Origin: an uncultured Pseudomonas sp.
Lineage (GTDB): Bacteria > Pseudomonadota > Gammaproteobacteria > Pseudomonadales > Pseudomonadaceae
Length of the DNA stretch: 64,000 bases
Assembly (NCBI RefSeq): GCF_913777995.1
Contig: NZ_CAJYVE010000010.1
Span: 362,872-426,871 of the forward strand
Direction of reading: 5' to 3'
Numbering within the stretch: the stretch's first letter is position 1; every line of letters begins with the position of its first letter. The notes under the pieces were generated by a model. The model saw nothing but the letters and a program-made list of their open reading frames with translations. It had not been told where the DNA came from and ran no database searches. Of the stretch, positions 46,499 through 57,140 are shown piece by piece. Made by a program: the position numbers and the translations under genes.

Positions 46499-46524
46499 TT
46501 ATACCAAATTACGAGATTGTACAG
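46499..46524 (-). promoter_or_regulatory. Putative LitR-type operator in the epimerase/FAD divergent region
   Basis: On the minus strand CTGTACAA (46524-46517) and TGGTATAAGT (46506-46497) are 18 bp apart, the same boxes and spacing as before folM and the TudS-like operon. On the plus strand TTGTAC (46517-46522) with TAGTCT (46540-46545) could be a promoter for the FAD gene 26 bp beyond. One site may serve both divergent operons. The 311-bp region has no gene I can support. Confidence 0.5.
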
Positions 46525-46531
46525 GTTTTAA

Positions 46532-47772
<1,241 letters not shown>

Positions 47773-47827
47773 GCAGGCCTTCACTTCCCCTGCCCTGCGC
47801 CGCGGAATCGGCCCGCTGCGCAGGCAC

Positions 47828-47904
47828 TTGTACAAATTATTTGACTTGTACAAGCCCGCATCTAAGATGAACTCTCATTGTACAGCGTATGTCATCTGTA
47901 TAAG
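47828..47904 (+). promoter_or_regulatory. Double LitR-type operator and promoter of the tudS-litR-phrB operon
   Basis: Four boxes occur as two pairs, each 18 bp apart: TTGTACAA at 47828 and 47846, then TTGTACAG at 47878 and CTGTATAA at 47896 (followed by GTTT). TTGACT (47841-47846) and TAAGAT (47863-47868) with a 16-bp spacer form a plausible sigma-70 promoter overlapping the first pair. The last box ends 24 bp before the desulfidase start. Binding by the adjacent MerR-type regulator is inferred. Confidence 0.65.
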
Positions 47905-47927
47905 TTTAAGCGTTCGCGAGGTGCCTG

Positions 47928-48890
47928 ATGTCCGTATCCCCCTCTGAAAAACCCAAGCTGGGTGTCAGCGCCTGCCTGATGGGCGTCGAGGTGCGTTACA
48001 ACGGTGGACACAAGCAATCCGACCTGTGCACCGGCGCGCTGCGCGAGTATTTCGACTTCGTTCCTGCCTGCCCGGAAGTCGCCATTGGCCTGGGCATCCC
48101 GCGTGAGACCATTCGGCTGGTCGGTGATCCCGAGCGGCCCCAGGCGGTCGGCACCGTACACCCGGAGCTGAACGTCACGCGGCAACTCGCCGAATACGGT
48201 GAGCACATGGCCGGCGAGATGACCGATATCAGCGGCTACATCTTCATGCAGAAGTCCCCCTCCTGTGGCCTGGAACGGGTCAAGGTCTACCGTGACAACG
48301 GCGCGCCCTTCGACGGCGGCGGCCGCGGCATCTATGCCCAGGCATTCTGCGAGCGCCAACCCGACCTGCCGGTGGAGGAAGACGGTCGGCTCAACGACCC
48401 GGTGCTGCGCGAAAACTTCATCACCCGTGTCTACGCCTATGCCGCCTGGCAACGGCTGCTCAAGGAGGGCCTGAGCCGGCGTGCCCTGACCGAATTCCAC
48501 TCGCGCTACAAGTACCAACTCATGGCGTGTGACGTTACGCAGTACAAGGCTCTGGGCAAGATGCTCGGCAGCATGGGCCGCAGCGACCCCGAAGAGGTCG
48601 GCCGGCAATACTTCAGCCTGCTGATGAACGCCTTGAAGAAATGCGCCACCCGAGGCAGCCACACCAATGTGCTGCAGCACCTGTGCGGTTATCTCAAGCA
48701 GACCCTCAGCGCCGGCGACAAGCAGGAGCTGCAGGGACTGATCAACCAGTATCACCAGGGGATCGTGCCGCTGATCGTGCCACTGACCCTGCTCAAACAT
48801 CATTTCCGTCACCACCCGGACCCGTATGTGGCGCTGCAGGTTTACATGCAGCCACATCCGGAGCCGCTCAGCCTGCGCAACGCCATCTGA
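47928..48890 (+). CDS. TudS-like thiouridine desulfidase (DUF523-DUF1722)
   Basis: A 320-residue two-domain protein. Residues 1-155 are DUF523, the TudS iron-sulfur domain, with its three cluster Cys residues: Cys16 (SACLMG), Cys48 (PACPE) and Cys113 (KSPSCG). Residues 190-310 are DUF1722 (YbgA), with EFHSRYKYQLMACDV and the later LLKHHFRHHPDPY. TudS removes sulfur from thiouracil, and as I recall a two-domain form from P. putida acts on thiouridines in tRNA. It is first in an operon with the LitR-type regulator (4 bp) and phrB (12 bp), behind a double TTGTACA operator. Confidence 0.9.
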   Translation: MSVSPSEKPKLGVSACLMGVEVRYNGGHKQSDLCTGALREYFDFVPACPEVAIGLGIPRETIRLVGDPERPQAVGTVHPELNVTRQLAEYGEHMAGEMTDISGYIFMQKSPSCGLERVKVYRDNGAPFDGGGRGIYAQAFCERQPDLPVEEDGRLNDPVLRENFITRVYAYAAWQRLLKEGLSRRALTEFHSRYKYQLMACDVTQYKALGKMLGSMGRSDPEEVGRQYFSLLMNALKKCATRGSHTNVLQHLCGYLKQTLSAGDKQELQGLINQYHQGIVPLIVPLTLLKHHFRHHPDPYVALQVYMQPHPEPLSLRNAI

Positions 48891-48893
48891 ACC

Positions 48894-49820
48894 ATGCATA
48901 CACCCTCCGACACCTCCGAAGACCCTCAGCCGGGCCGCCTGCCGGATGGCTGGCTGCCGATCCGTGAAGTCGCCCGCCAGACCGGCGTCAACGCCGTCAC
49001 CCTGCGTGCCTGGGAGCGCCGTTACGGGCTGATCGTTCCGCACCGTACCGCCAAGGGGCATCGCCTGTACTCCGATGAACACGTACAGCGCATCAGGAAC
49101 ATACTGACCTGGCTCAACCGCGGTGTGTCGGTCAGCCAGGTCAAGGCGCTGCTGGACGCCGCTGTCCCGGACATCAGCCGCCCCGGCAACGACTGGGAAG
49201 AACTGCGCCGCTCGCTGCTGGGTGGCATCGCCGCGCTGGCCGAACGCCGGGTCGACGATCTCTTCAACCGGGCCATGTCGCTCTATCCACCACGGACCAT
49301 CTGCGAACAACTGTTGCTGCCGCTGCTGGCCGAACTGGAACGCCGCTGGCAGACGCAGTTCGGCGGGCAGATGGAGCGCATGTTTTTCTACTCCTGGTTG
49401 CGCAGCAAGTTCGGCGCTCGCACCTACCACAACAACCGCCAGGTCAGCGGCCCGGGGCTGTTGCTGGTCAATCAGTCCAACTCGCCGTTCGAACCTCACC
49501 TGTGGCTGGCCGCCTGGCTGATCAGCAGTGCCGACTGCCCCGTGGAAGTCTTCGATGGCCCGCTGCCGCCCGGTGAACTGGCCATGGCCTGCGACTACCT
49601 CAAGCCGCGCGCAGTGCTGCTGTATTCCACCCAGATTCTCAACCTGACCCAGTTGCCCCGCGTCCTGGCCAACGTCCATTGCCCGATTCTGCTCGGCGGC
49701 CCCGCCGTGGTGATCCACCGCGAAGAGCTGCCCAGACACGTCGAGGGCATCGCCAACCTGAGCTTTGCCCGTGACCCGCTCGAAGTCCACAGCGAGCTGA
49801 ACAGGCTCGGAATCATCTAA
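48894..49820 (+). CDS. LitR-type MerR regulator (class II, no B12 motif)
   Basis: A 308-residue regulator. Residues 21-90 are a MerR-type winged helix with IREVARQTGVNAVTLRAWERRYGLIVPHRTAKGHRLYS, the form shared by CarH and LitR. Residues 95-170 resemble the helical part of the B12-binding module and the rest its Rossmann half, but the cobalamin motif DxHxxG is missing, which defines class II LitR proteins. In P. putida such a protein takes part in light-controlled expression of this cluster, probably with a LOV photoreceptor encoded elsewhere. It lies between the TudS-like gene and phrB in one operon. Confidence 0.88.
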   Translation: MHTPSDTSEDPQPGRLPDGWLPIREVARQTGVNAVTLRAWERRYGLIVPHRTAKGHRLYSDEHVQRIRNILTWLNRGVSVSQVKALLDAAVPDISRPGNDWEELRRSLLGGIAALAERRVDDLFNRAMSLYPPRTICEQLLLPLLAELERRWQTQFGGQMERMFFYSWLRSKFGARTYHNNRQVSGPGLLLVNQSNSPFEPHLWLAAWLISSADCPVEVFDGPLPPGELAMACDYLKPRAVLLYSTQILNLTQLPRVLANVHCPILLGGPAVVIHREELPRHVEGIANLSFARDPLEVHSELNRLGII

Positions 49821-49831
49821 GGGAATCGCCC

Positions 49832-51271
49832 ATGCAATTGCTCTGGCTACGCAGCGACCTGCGCACCCACGACAACACCGCACTCAATGCCGCCCTGAGC
49901 GACGGGCCGACGGTCGCCGTGTACCTGCTCAGCCCGGCACAATGGCAACGGCATGACGACGCCGACTGCAAGGTGGACTTCTGGCTGCGCAACCTGGTGG
50001 AACTGGAAAAGGCACTGGCGCACCTGAACGTGCCGCTGCTGATCCGCGAGGCCGACACCTGGGACAAGGCCCCCGAGGTACTGGTGAAACTGTGCCGCGA
50101 GCTGCAGGTGCAGACCGTGCATGCCAACGAGGAATATGGCATCAACGAAAGCGCGCGCGATCAGGCCGTGCAGCAGGCCCTGGACAAGGCCGGGATTGTC
50201 TGGTGCAGCCACCTCGACCAGCTGCTGTTCGCCCCTGGCAGCGTATTGACCAAGAGCGACCAGTATTTCCAGGTGTTCAGCCAGTTCCGCAAGGTCTGCT
50301 ATGCCCGCCTGCACAGCGCGTCACCCAGGCCGCAGCGCCTGCACAGCGCCCAGGCGCCGTTGAAACTCAGTAGCGACAAGGTGCCGGGCAAGGTCAAGGG
50401 CTTCGACGCTCCGAGCGACGCCTTGCGCGCGCTGTGGCCAGCCGGCGAGAAAGAGGCCAAGCGGCGCCTCGATGCCTTCTGCGACGAAGCGATCCACTAC
50501 TACGACAGCGAACGCGACTTTCCTGCCAAGCCAGGCACCAGCCAGCTGTCTGCCTACCTGGCGGCCGGCGTGATTTCACCACGCCAGTGCCTGCAGGCCG
50601 CGCTGAATGCCAACCAAGGCGAATTCGAAAGCGGTAACAAGGGCATCGTCACCTGGGTCAGCGAGCTGATCTGGCGCGAGTTCTACAAACACATTCTGGT
50701 GGGCTACCCGCGCGTATCGCGGCACCGCGCCTTTCGCAGCGAAACCGAGGCGCTGCCCTGGCGCCGCGCGCCGAAGGACCTGGAAGCCTGGCAGCAGGGG
50801 CGTACCGGCCTGCCGATCGTCGACGCCGCCATGCGTCAAATGCTGGAAACCGGGTGGATGCACAACCGCCTGCGCATGGTCGTGGCGATGTTCCTGACCA
50901 AGAATTTGCTGATCGACTGGCGCGAAGGCGAGCGCTTCTTCATGCGCCACCTGATCGACGGCGACCTGGCCGCCAACAACGGCGGGTGGCAGTGGAGCGC
51001 CTCGACCGGCACCGATGCAGCGCCGTACTTCCGCATTTTCAATCCGATTTCCCAGTCGGAGAAATTCGATCCCGATGGCCGCTTCATCAAAGAGTGGCTG
51101 CCAGAACTGGCGGAGCTGAACAAGAAAGACGTACACGACCCATCGGCCGCAGGCGGGCTGTTCGGCGTAAAAGGGTATCCACAGCCCATAGTCGACCTGC
51201 GCAGTAGCAGGACCCGAGCCTTGGAAGCCTTCAAGAACCTGCCACATCGGCAAGTGGAAAGAGAGGCTTGA
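49832..51271 (+). CDS. phrB: Deoxyribodipyrimidine photolyase PhrB
   Basis: A 479-residue class I CPD photolyase that repairs UV-made pyrimidine dimers with visible light. The N-terminal alpha/beta domain (1-130, QLLWLRSDLRTHDNTAL) binds the antenna pterin/folate. The FAD domain has WREFYKHIL, the TGLPIVDAAMRQMLETGWMHNR segment and WQWSASTGTDAAPYFRIFNP. It ends the tudS-litR-phrB operon. The folE operon, which supplies the pterin precursor for its antenna cofactor, has a similar operator 42 kb away. Confidence 0.96.
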   Translation: MQLLWLRSDLRTHDNTALNAALSDGPTVAVYLLSPAQWQRHDDADCKVDFWLRNLVELEKALAHLNVPLLIREADTWDKAPEVLVKLCRELQVQTVHANEEYGINESARDQAVQQALDKAGIVWCSHLDQLLFAPGSVLTKSDQYFQVFSQFRKVCYARLHSASPRPQRLHSAQAPLKLSSDKVPGKVKGFDAPSDALRALWPAGEKEAKRRLDAFCDEAIHYYDSERDFPAKPGTSQLSAYLAAGVISPRQCLQAALNANQGEFESGNKGIVTWVSELIWREFYKHILVGYPRVSRHRAFRSETEALPWRRAPKDLEAWQQGRTGLPIVDAAMRQMLETGWMHNRLRMVVAMFLTKNLLIDWREGERFFMRHLIDGDLAANNGGWQWSASTGTDAAPYFRIFNPISQSEKFDPDGRFIKEWLPELAELNKKDVHDPSAAGGLFGVKGYPQPIVDLRSSRTRALEAFKNLPHRQVEREA

Positions 51272-51347
51272 GGCCGGTTTTCGACCTGTAGCGGCGGCGT
51301 CAGCCGTGAAGAGGAGGGAAACTGCTGCAGCAGCCGTAAGCTGAAGC

Positions 51348-51373
51348 CGCCCCCACCACGTCTGGTGGGGGCG
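51348..51373 (+). terminator. Hairpin after phrB
   Basis: CGCCCCCACCA (51348-51358) and TGGTGGGGGCG (51363-51373) form a perfect 11-bp stem with a CGTC loop, 76 bp after the phrB stop. No T-tract. REP-like GC-rich sequence precedes it. Confidence 0.55.
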
Positions 51374-51398
51374 ACCTGCTGGCGAACCAGCTTAACCG

Positions 51399-51540
51399 CA
51401 ATACTGGTCAGTTAGGCCGGGTAGGAGCGGCTTCAGCCGCGAAGCGACCGCATATTCACAACAGATGCAGTGAATTTCCTGGGCTTTCGCGGCTAAAGCC
51501 GCTCCCACCGGGCCACATGTCGCTTAAGCGAACAGTATTG
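51399..51540. mobile_element. MITE-like REP element with terminal inverted repeats and 10-bp flanking duplication
   Basis: A 142-bp non-coding element between phrB and pagL. Left end CAATACTGGTCAGTTA (51399-51414); right end inverted TAAGCGAACAGTATTG (51525-51540), 13 of 16 matching. Inside are two facing REP-type stems (GGAGCGGCTTCAGCCGCG and the inverted CGCGGCTAAAGCCGCTCC). The 10-bp AGCTTAACCG stands directly before the left end (51389-51398) and directly after the right end (51541-51550), like a target-site duplication. The second copy abuts the pagL stop codon. Related elements are at 31634 and 8571. Confidence 0.75.
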
Positions 51541-51550
51541 AGCTTAACCG

Positions 51551-52069
51551 TCAGAACGGCAGCTTGTAGTGCAGCGCGTAGCTTTCGATGCCGTCGTTCG
51601 GCTCTTTCAGGCCAGCGTTGGAATAGTGCGTGGCGCGGATGCCCACTTCGTGGCCGCCAGGGAAGCGCAGGCCGAAACCGATACGGTCTTCGAAGTTGAA
51701 GGAGCTGCCCAGCTTGTTGTCTTCCACCTGGGTGTTGGAGAACGCCGAGATGCCGATACCCGCCTCGATGTACGGCTTGACGCTGTTGCCGGCGAACTCG
51801 TAGACGAACACGGGCGAGAACGACAGGGAATGATTGTCCTTGAAGTTGTCGCTATCCCAGTAGGTGTAGGCGGCATCCCAGTAGCCGGTCAGACGACCGA
51901 CATCACTTTTCAGCCAGCTCTTGTCCCAGTCGAACTGCGCGCCCAGACGGTAGGTCATGGTCGACTGGCTGGTGTGCCCCACGGAAAACTCGATGCCATC
52001 GGCCTGAGCGACCGCTACCTGCCCCATCGCGGCAGCTGCCAGTGCAGCCACGCAAAAAAGTCGTTTCAT
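51551..52069 (-). CDS. pagL: Lipid A 3-O-deacylase PagL
   Basis: A 172-residue outer-membrane barrel enzyme that removes the 3-O-acyl chain of lipid A. A signal peptide covers residues 1-23 (VAVAQA|DG). The catalytic His and Ser are in ATHYSNAG and the acidic partner is in NDGIESYALHYK; the protein ends in Phe, as expected of a barrel. The start at 52069 is chosen since AGGA lies 9 nt upstream, whereas the ATG three codons earlier overlaps that site. Confidence 0.92.
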   Translation of the reverse strand: MKRLFCVAALAAAAMGQVAVAQADGIEFSVGHTSQSTMTYRLGAQFDWDKSWLKSDVGRLTGYWDAAYTYWDSDNFKDNHSLSFSPVFVYEFAGNSVKPYIEAGIGISAFSNTQVEDNKLGSSFNFEDRIGFGLRFPGGHEVGIRATHYSNAGLKEPNDGIESYALHYKLPF

Positions 52070-52183
52070 TCGAAACATTCCTAGATAATCCCGCCGTTTA
52101 TAGTTTTAAAGCGAACCAGCCCCGTTATAGAAATCTTCGAGTGAACGATAGTTCATCCCCTTGAACAGGCTTTCACGTTTTTT

Positions 52184-52999
52184 TTACAAGACGAAGCTTC
52201 GCACACTGTCAGAACTTTTCCACAGCGTTGGTAGGATTTTTCTTAAATTGTCCGGATCGCCACTTGTCCAGAACTGCGTCTGGCGGGCTGGCCCCTGCGC
52301 CAGCAGCTCGCGCTGAGCCAGCAGACGCTCTAGCTGGCGGGCTACCGCGGCACCGGTGTCGATCAGACTGATGCCTGGGGGCAGCATCTGGCGCAACAGG
52401 GGCTTGAGAAATGGGTAGTGGGTACAGCCCAGAATCAGCGTGTCGCAGCCTTCGGCCAGCAGGGGCTGCACATAGCCCTGCAGCAACCGGGTGATGGCCG
52501 GGCCTTGCAGGTCGCCGGTCTCGATCAGCTCCACCAGGCCTGGGCAAGGTTGGGTGACCACTCGCACATCGCCGGCGAAACGGTCGAGCAGTGCCGCGAA
52601 GCGCGCGCTTTGCAAGGTACCGGTGGTGGCCAGCACGCCCACCACGCCACTGCGCGTGGCGGCGGCGGCCGGCTTGACTGCCGGCTCCATGGCCACTAGC
52701 GGCCAGTCCGGGTAGCGTTCACGCAGCACGGCCGCCGCTGCGGCTGTCGCGGTGTTGCAAGCCAGCACCAGGGCCTTGGCACCCTGGGCGTGGAAAAACT
52801 CGGCAATCGTCAGGCAGCGCTGGACGATGAACGCCGGGCTTTTTTCGCCATAGGGTACGTGCCCGGCGTCGGCCAGGTAATACAGCGACTCGGCAGGCAG
52901 CAAGTCACGGATCTCGGCCAGCACCGACAGGCCGCCGACCCCGGAATCGAACACCGCCACCGGCGTCTCGGCCCCATGGCTCATGTGCACGTCATTCAT
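52184..52999 (-). CDS. murI: Glutamate racemase MurI
   Basis: A 271-residue cofactor-free racemase making D-glutamate for peptidoglycan. The two catalytic Cys residues are in [11 protein letters not shown] and [27 protein letters not shown] opens the fold. The ATG at 52999 overlaps the moeB stop (ATGA), which favours it, though MSHGAE at 52984 is possible. It is the last gene of the hemA-prfA-prmC-moeB-murI operon. Confidence 0.95.
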   Translation of the reverse strand: MNDVHMSHGAETPVAVFDSGVGGLSVLAEIRDLLPAESLYYLADAGHVPYGEKSPAFIVQRCLTIAEFFHAQGAKALVLACNTATAAAAAVLRERYPDWPLVAMEPAVKPAAAATRSGVVGVLATTGTLQSARFAALLDRFAGDVRVVTQPCPGLVELIETGDLQGPAITRLLQGYVQPLLAEGCDTLILGCTHYPFLKPLLRQMLPPGISLIDTGAAVARQLERLLAQRELLAQGPARQTQFWTSGDPDNLRKILPTLWKSSDSVRSFVL

Positions 53000-53742
53000 G
53001 CACCACATACCTCACAGGCCGGGTCACGGCGGACCTTGAGTTCACGAAAGCGCGTGCCCAGGGCATCGATCAGCAACAACCGGCCGACCATGGGTTCACC
53101 GAACCCGGCCAGCAGCTTCAAGGCCTCCAGCGCCTGCAGGCTGCCCACCAGACCGACCAGCGGACCGACCACGCCGGCTTCGCTGCAGGTCAGTTCGGCA
53201 TCGCTGCCATGCCCATAGAGGCAGTGATAGCACGGGCTGTCGGCGCGACGTGGGTCGAACACCGACAGCTGACCTTCCAGACGAATCGCCGCACCGCTGA
53301 CCAACGGCTTGCCCGCTGCGAAACAGGCCGCGTTGACCGCTTCGCGGGTGGCGAAGTTGTCGCAGCAATCCAGCACCAGGTCGACCGCCGCGACTGCGGC
53401 GGCCAGGGAATCGCTATCCAGGGCCTGGCGATGCGGCACCACCCGCACCAGTGGGTTCAGGGCTGCCAGGCGGCTCATCGCCGAGTCGACCTTCGGCTGG
53501 CCGACGCTGGCGCTGTCGTGCACCACCTGGCGTTGCAGGTTGGTCAGGTCGACCTGGTCGAAATCGGCCAGGTGCAGTTCGCCGACGCCCGCGGCGGCCA
53601 GGTACAAGGCCACCGGCGAGCCCAGGCCGCCGACACCGACGATCAGCACGCGGCTGGCCTGCAGGCGCAGTTGCCCGTCGATGTCGATCTGTTGCAGCAG
53701 AATCTGCCGGCTGTAGCGCAGCAGTTCCTCGTCGTTCAGCAC
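52996..53742 (-). CDS. moeB: Molybdopterin-synthase adenylyltransferase MoeB
   Basis: A 248-residue ThiF/MoeB E1-like enzyme that adenylates the C terminus of MoaD in molybdopterin synthesis. The nucleotide loop is [22 protein letters not shown], then [13 protein letters not shown], and CYHCLYG with a closing CEVCG pair binds zinc. No ATG fits: the start is a GTG at 53742 giving [15 protein letters not shown] as in the family, or a GTG three codons upstream. It overlaps the end of prmC and the start of murI. Confidence 0.93.
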   Translation of the reverse strand: MLNDEELLRYSRQILLQQIDIDGQLRLQASRVLIVGVGGLGSPVALYLAAAGVGELHLADFDQVDLTNLQRQVVHDSASVGQPKVDSAMSRLAALNPLVRVVPHRQALDSDSLAAAVAAVDLVLDCCDNFATREAVNAACFAAGKPLVSGAAIRLEGQLSVFDPRRADSPCYHCLYGHGSDAELTCSEAGVVGPLVGLVGSLQALEALKLLAGFGEPMVGRLLLIDALGTRFRELKVRRDPACEVCGA

Positions 53743-54569
53743 GGCAGGCACCCGAAACTGATGCGCTCGTGCTCGCCCAGGTCGCGGCGGGTCTGCACAC
53801 GCTGGTAACCGTGCTGCACCAACAGCTCGCGCACGGCGGCGCCCTGGTCGTAGCCGTGTTCGAGCATCAGCCAGCCACCGGGTTCAAGATGCTCCAGTGC
53901 CCCGGCGATGATCACCCGCAGGTCGTCTAGGCCGTCGGCACCGGACACCAGCGCGCTGCTGGGTTCGAAACGCACATCGCCCTGGCTCAGGTGCGGGTCG
54001 CTGGCCGCTATATAAGGCGGGTTGCTGAGGATCAGGTCGAAGCGCTCACCGGCCAGGGCTTCGAACCAGTGGCTCTGCAAGACGCGCGCGTTGTCCAGGT
54101 GCAGGCGCTGACGATTGCGCTCGGCCAGTTCCACGGCTTCCGGCACGCGGTCTACCGCCGTCACCGTCCAGTTGCGCTTCTCATTGGCCAGGGCCAGGGC
54201 AATGGCACCGCTGCCGGTGCCCAGATCCAACACGCGGACCGCCGCGAAGCCGGGGATCAGCTCCAGCGCCGCCTCGACCAGCATTTCGGTTTCCGGACGC
54301 GGAATCAGGGTGTGGGGCGCCACTTCAAGGTCGAGCTTCCAGAAGCCCTGCTGGCCCAGGATGTAGGCCACCGGCTCGCCGGTGCGGCGCCGCTCCAGGA
54401 AGCCGGCGAAGGCCTGAGCCGCCTCGGTACTGACGATGCGCTCCGGCCAGGTGTGCAGAAAGCTGCGGGGTTTGCCCAGCGCGGCGGCGAGCAGCAACTC
54501 GGCGTCCAGGCGCGCGGTGGGTGAATCGGGAAGTTCAGCGCTTCTGAGCAAGCTGGCGATGATGGTCAT
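53736..54569 (-). CDS. prmC: Release-factor glutamine methyltransferase PrmC (HemK)
   Basis: A 277-residue methyltransferase that modifies the GGQ glutamine of release factors 1 and 2. Motif I is VLDLGTGSGAIALALA (113-128) and the catalytic NPPY is at 183-186. The ATG directly follows the prfA stop (TAAATG), a tight coupling to its own substrate's gene. It overlaps moeB by a few bases. Confidence 0.96.
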   Translation of the reverse strand: MTIIASLLRSAELPDSPTARLDAELLLAAALGKPRSFLHTWPERIVSTEAAQAFAGFLERRRTGEPVAYILGQQGFWKLDLEVAPHTLIPRPETEMLVEAALELIPGFAAVRVLDLGTGSGAIALALANEKRNWTVTAVDRVPEAVELAERNRQRLHLDNARVLQSHWFEALAGERFDLILSNPPYIAASDPHLSQGDVRFEPSSALVSGADGLDDLRVIIAGALEHLEPGGWLMLEHGYDQGAAVRELLVQHGYQRVQTRRDLGEHERISFGCLPC

Positions 54570-55652
54570 TTATTCACCCAGTGCCGCGAGTTGGTCTGCC
54601 TGGTATTCGGCGAGCAGCGGTTCGATCACTGCGTCGACACCACCGGCGAGCACTTCATCCAGAGAATAGAGGGTCAGGTTGATGCGGTGATCGGTGACCC
54701 GCCCTTGCGGATAGTTGTAGGTACGGATGCGCTCAGAGCGGTCGCCGGAGCCCACCAGCAGCTTGCGCTCGCTGGCGATGGCGTTCGCTGCCGCACTGGC
54801 CTGCATGTCGTTGAGCTTGGCAGACAGCCAGGACATCGCACGCGCACGGTTCTTGTGCTGCGAACGCTCTTCCTGGCACTCGACCACGATGCCGGTCGGC
54901 AAGTGCGTAATACGGATCGCCGAGTCGGTCTTGTTGACGTGCTGACCACCGGCTCCCGAAGCACGGTAGGTATCGACGCGCAGTTCCGCCGGATTGATCT
55001 CGATGGCCTGCTGCTCGTCCGGCTCGGCCAGCACCGCAACGGTGCAGGCCGAGGTGTGGATGCGCCCCTGGGATTCGGTTTCCGGTACGCGCTGCACGCG
55101 ATGCGCGCCGGACTCGAACTTGAGCTTGCCGTAGACGCTCTCGCCTTCGACCCGGGCGATGATTTCCTTGTAGCCGCCGTGCTCGCCTTCGTTCTCGGAC
55201 AGCACCTCGACCCGCCAGCCGCGCCGCTCGGCGTAGCGCGAGTACATGCGGAACAGGTCGCCGGAGAAAATCGCCGCCTCGTCGCCGCCGGTCCCGGCAC
55301 GAATCTCCAGGAACACGTTACGGCCGTCGTTGGGGTCCTTAGGCAGCAGCATGCGCTGCAACTGGGCTTCGAGGTCCAGCAGTTTCTGCTTGCCCTCGCG
55401 CACTTCCTCGGCGGCCATCTCGCGCAGGTCCGGGTCGCTGTCCTTGAGCAGCGCCTGGGCGCCCTCCAGGTCGGCAAGCACCTTCACGCGCTGCTTGTAG
55501 GCTTCGATCACCGGCTCGACCTCGGCGTATTCACGCGAGTAGGCACGGAATCTGGTCTGGTCGCTGATCACTTCCGCGTCGCCCAGCAGCGCGGTCAGTT
55601 CCTCGAAACGGTCGTTGAGCACGTCCAGCTTGTTGAGCAGTGAAGCTTTCAT
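54570..55652 (-). CDS. prfA: Peptide chain release factor 1
   Basis: A 360-residue RF1, which ends translation at UAA and UAG. The GGQ catalytic motif is at residues 235-237 ([10 protein letters not shown]), and the codon-recognition domain lies around [14 protein letters not shown] (about 189-202). Normal length. The start overlaps the hemA stop by 4 bp, and prmC follows with no gap. Confidence 0.97.
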   Translation of the reverse strand: MKASLLNKLDVLNDRFEELTALLGDAEVISDQTRFRAYSREYAEVEPVIEAYKQRVKVLADLEGAQALLKDSDPDLREMAAEEVREGKQKLLDLEAQLQRMLLPKDPNDGRNVFLEIRAGTGGDEAAIFSGDLFRMYSRYAERRGWRVEVLSENEGEHGGYKEIIARVEGESVYGKLKFESGAHRVQRVPETESQGRIHTSACTVAVLAEPDEQQAIEINPAELRVDTYRASGAGGQHVNKTDSAIRITHLPTGIVVECQEERSQHKNRARAMSWLSAKLNDMQASAAANAIASERKLLVGSGDRSERIRTYNYPQGRVTDHRINLTLYSLDEVLAGGVDAVIEPLLAEYQADQLAALGE

Positions 55653-56926
55653 TGCGGGGATTTATCCGTCTGGCCCTCACCGAGGGCGAATAGTTCCTGG
55701 GCCATGGCCAGCGCATCGACGCGGCCTTCGGCGGACAGCTTCTTGAGTTGCACGCTGGGGGCGTGCAGCAGTTTGTTGGTCAGGCCACGGGCCAGCTGCA
55801 CGAGGACTTCCTCGGGATTGCCGCCGTTGGCGAGCAGGCGCAGCGCCTTGCCCAGTTCTTCGTCGCGCAGGCGCTCGCTCTGCTGGCGGTAGGCCTTGAG
55901 CACATCCACCGCCGCCAGTTCGCGCAGGCGCGACATGAATTCCGCAGTCCCCGCCTCGACCAGCGCTTCGGCCGCCAGCGCGGCACCCTGGCGCGACTTG
56001 AGGTTTTCCGCTACCACCTCATGCAGGTCGTCGACGGTGTAAAGGTAGACGTCGTCAAGCTCGCCGACCTGCGCCTCGATATCCCGCGGCACGGCGATGT
56101 CGACCATGAAGATCGGCTTGTGCTTGCGCAGTTTCAGCGCGCTTTCCACCGCGCCCTTGCCGAGGATCGGCAACTGGCTGGCGGTGGAACTGATGACGAT
56201 GTCACTGTTGACCAGCTCGGCCGGAATGTCCGAGAGCAGCACCGCATGGGCGCCGAACTCCGCCGCCAGGACGTTGGCGCGCTCCAGGGTACGATTGGCG
56301 ACCACGATGCGCCGCACGCCCAGGTCACGCAAGTGGCGGGCGACCAGGGTGATGGTCTCGCCGGCGCCGATCAGCAGCGCCTGGCTGCGTTGCAGGTCGC
56401 TGAAGATCTGCTTGGCCAGGCTGACCGCGGCAAAGGCCACCGAAACCGGGTTCTCGCCGATGGCGGTGTCGGTGCGCACCTGCTTGGCGGCACTGAAGGT
56501 GGCCTGGAACAGGCGGCCGAGCAACGGCCCCACCGTACCGGCCTCGCGGGCCACGGCATAGGCGGACTTCATCTGCCCGAGGATCTGCGGCTCGCCCAGC
56601 ACCAGCGAGTCGAGGCCGGAGGCCACCCGCATCATGTGCCGCACGGCTTCATCTTCCTGGTGCACGTAGGCACTGGCGCGCAGCTCGTCGAGGTCCAGCC
56701 GGTGGTAATCGGCCAGCCAGGCGAGTACCGCATCGGCACCGAGGTGATCGTGTTCGATGTACAGTTCACTGCGGTTGCAGGTCGACAGGATCGCCGCTTC
56801 GCGGCTGTCGGTCAGGCGGCAGAGCTGCTGCAGGGCTTCAACCAGTTGCTCAGGCGTGAATGCCACGCGCTCGCGCACGTCTACCGAGGCAGTCTTATGG
56901 TTGATACCAAGTGCAAGGAAGGCCAT
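55649..56926 (-). CDS. hemA: Glutamyl-tRNA reductase HemA
   Basis: A 425-residue NADPH enzyme that converts glutamyl-tRNA to glutamate-1-semialdehyde, the first committed step of haem synthesis. The catalytic Cys is in [11 protein letters not shown] (about residue 50), the active-site loop has [17 protein letters not shown], and the NADPH domain has [16 protein letters not shown]. It heads the operon hemA-prfA-prmC-moeB-murI and is divergent from the TPR lipoprotein gene, 214 bp apart. Confidence 0.97.
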   Translation of the reverse strand: MAFLALGINHKTASVDVRERVAFTPEQLVEALQQLCRLTDSREAAILSTCNRSELYIEHDHLGADAVLAWLADYHRLDLDELRASAYVHQEDEAVRHMMRVASGLDSLVLGEPQILGQMKSAYAVAREAGTVGPLLGRLFQATFSAAKQVRTDTAIGENPVSVAFAAVSLAKQIFSDLQRSQALLIGAGETITLVARHLRDLGVRRIVVANRTLERANVLAAEFGAHAVLLSDIPAELVNSDIVISSTASQLPILGKGAVESALKLRKHKPIFMVDIAVPRDIEAQVGELDDVYLYTVDDLHEVVAENLKSRQGAALAAEALVEAGTAEFMSRLRELAAVDVLKAYRQQSERLRDEELGKALRLLANGGNPEEVLVQLARGLTNKLLHAPSVQLKKLSAEGRVDALAMAQELFALGEGQTDKSPQ

Positions 56927-57140
56927 TCAGGGTCGCTGGTTGTGACGTGAAGCCGACAATTGTCCTACTTCGATAGGTTTAGAACAACCACCGCTTCTTA
57001 TTGTCCGACTAGAATGACGGCCAATGGCCTCTGGATGATGGCATCGCCAGGGCCAGGCCTGTTTTTCAAGGGGCGGTGGGTTTTGCCGCCAGCCTTGTGT
57101 CATGATGCTCCAAACCGCAGGTAAGCCGCCTCTCTGATCT

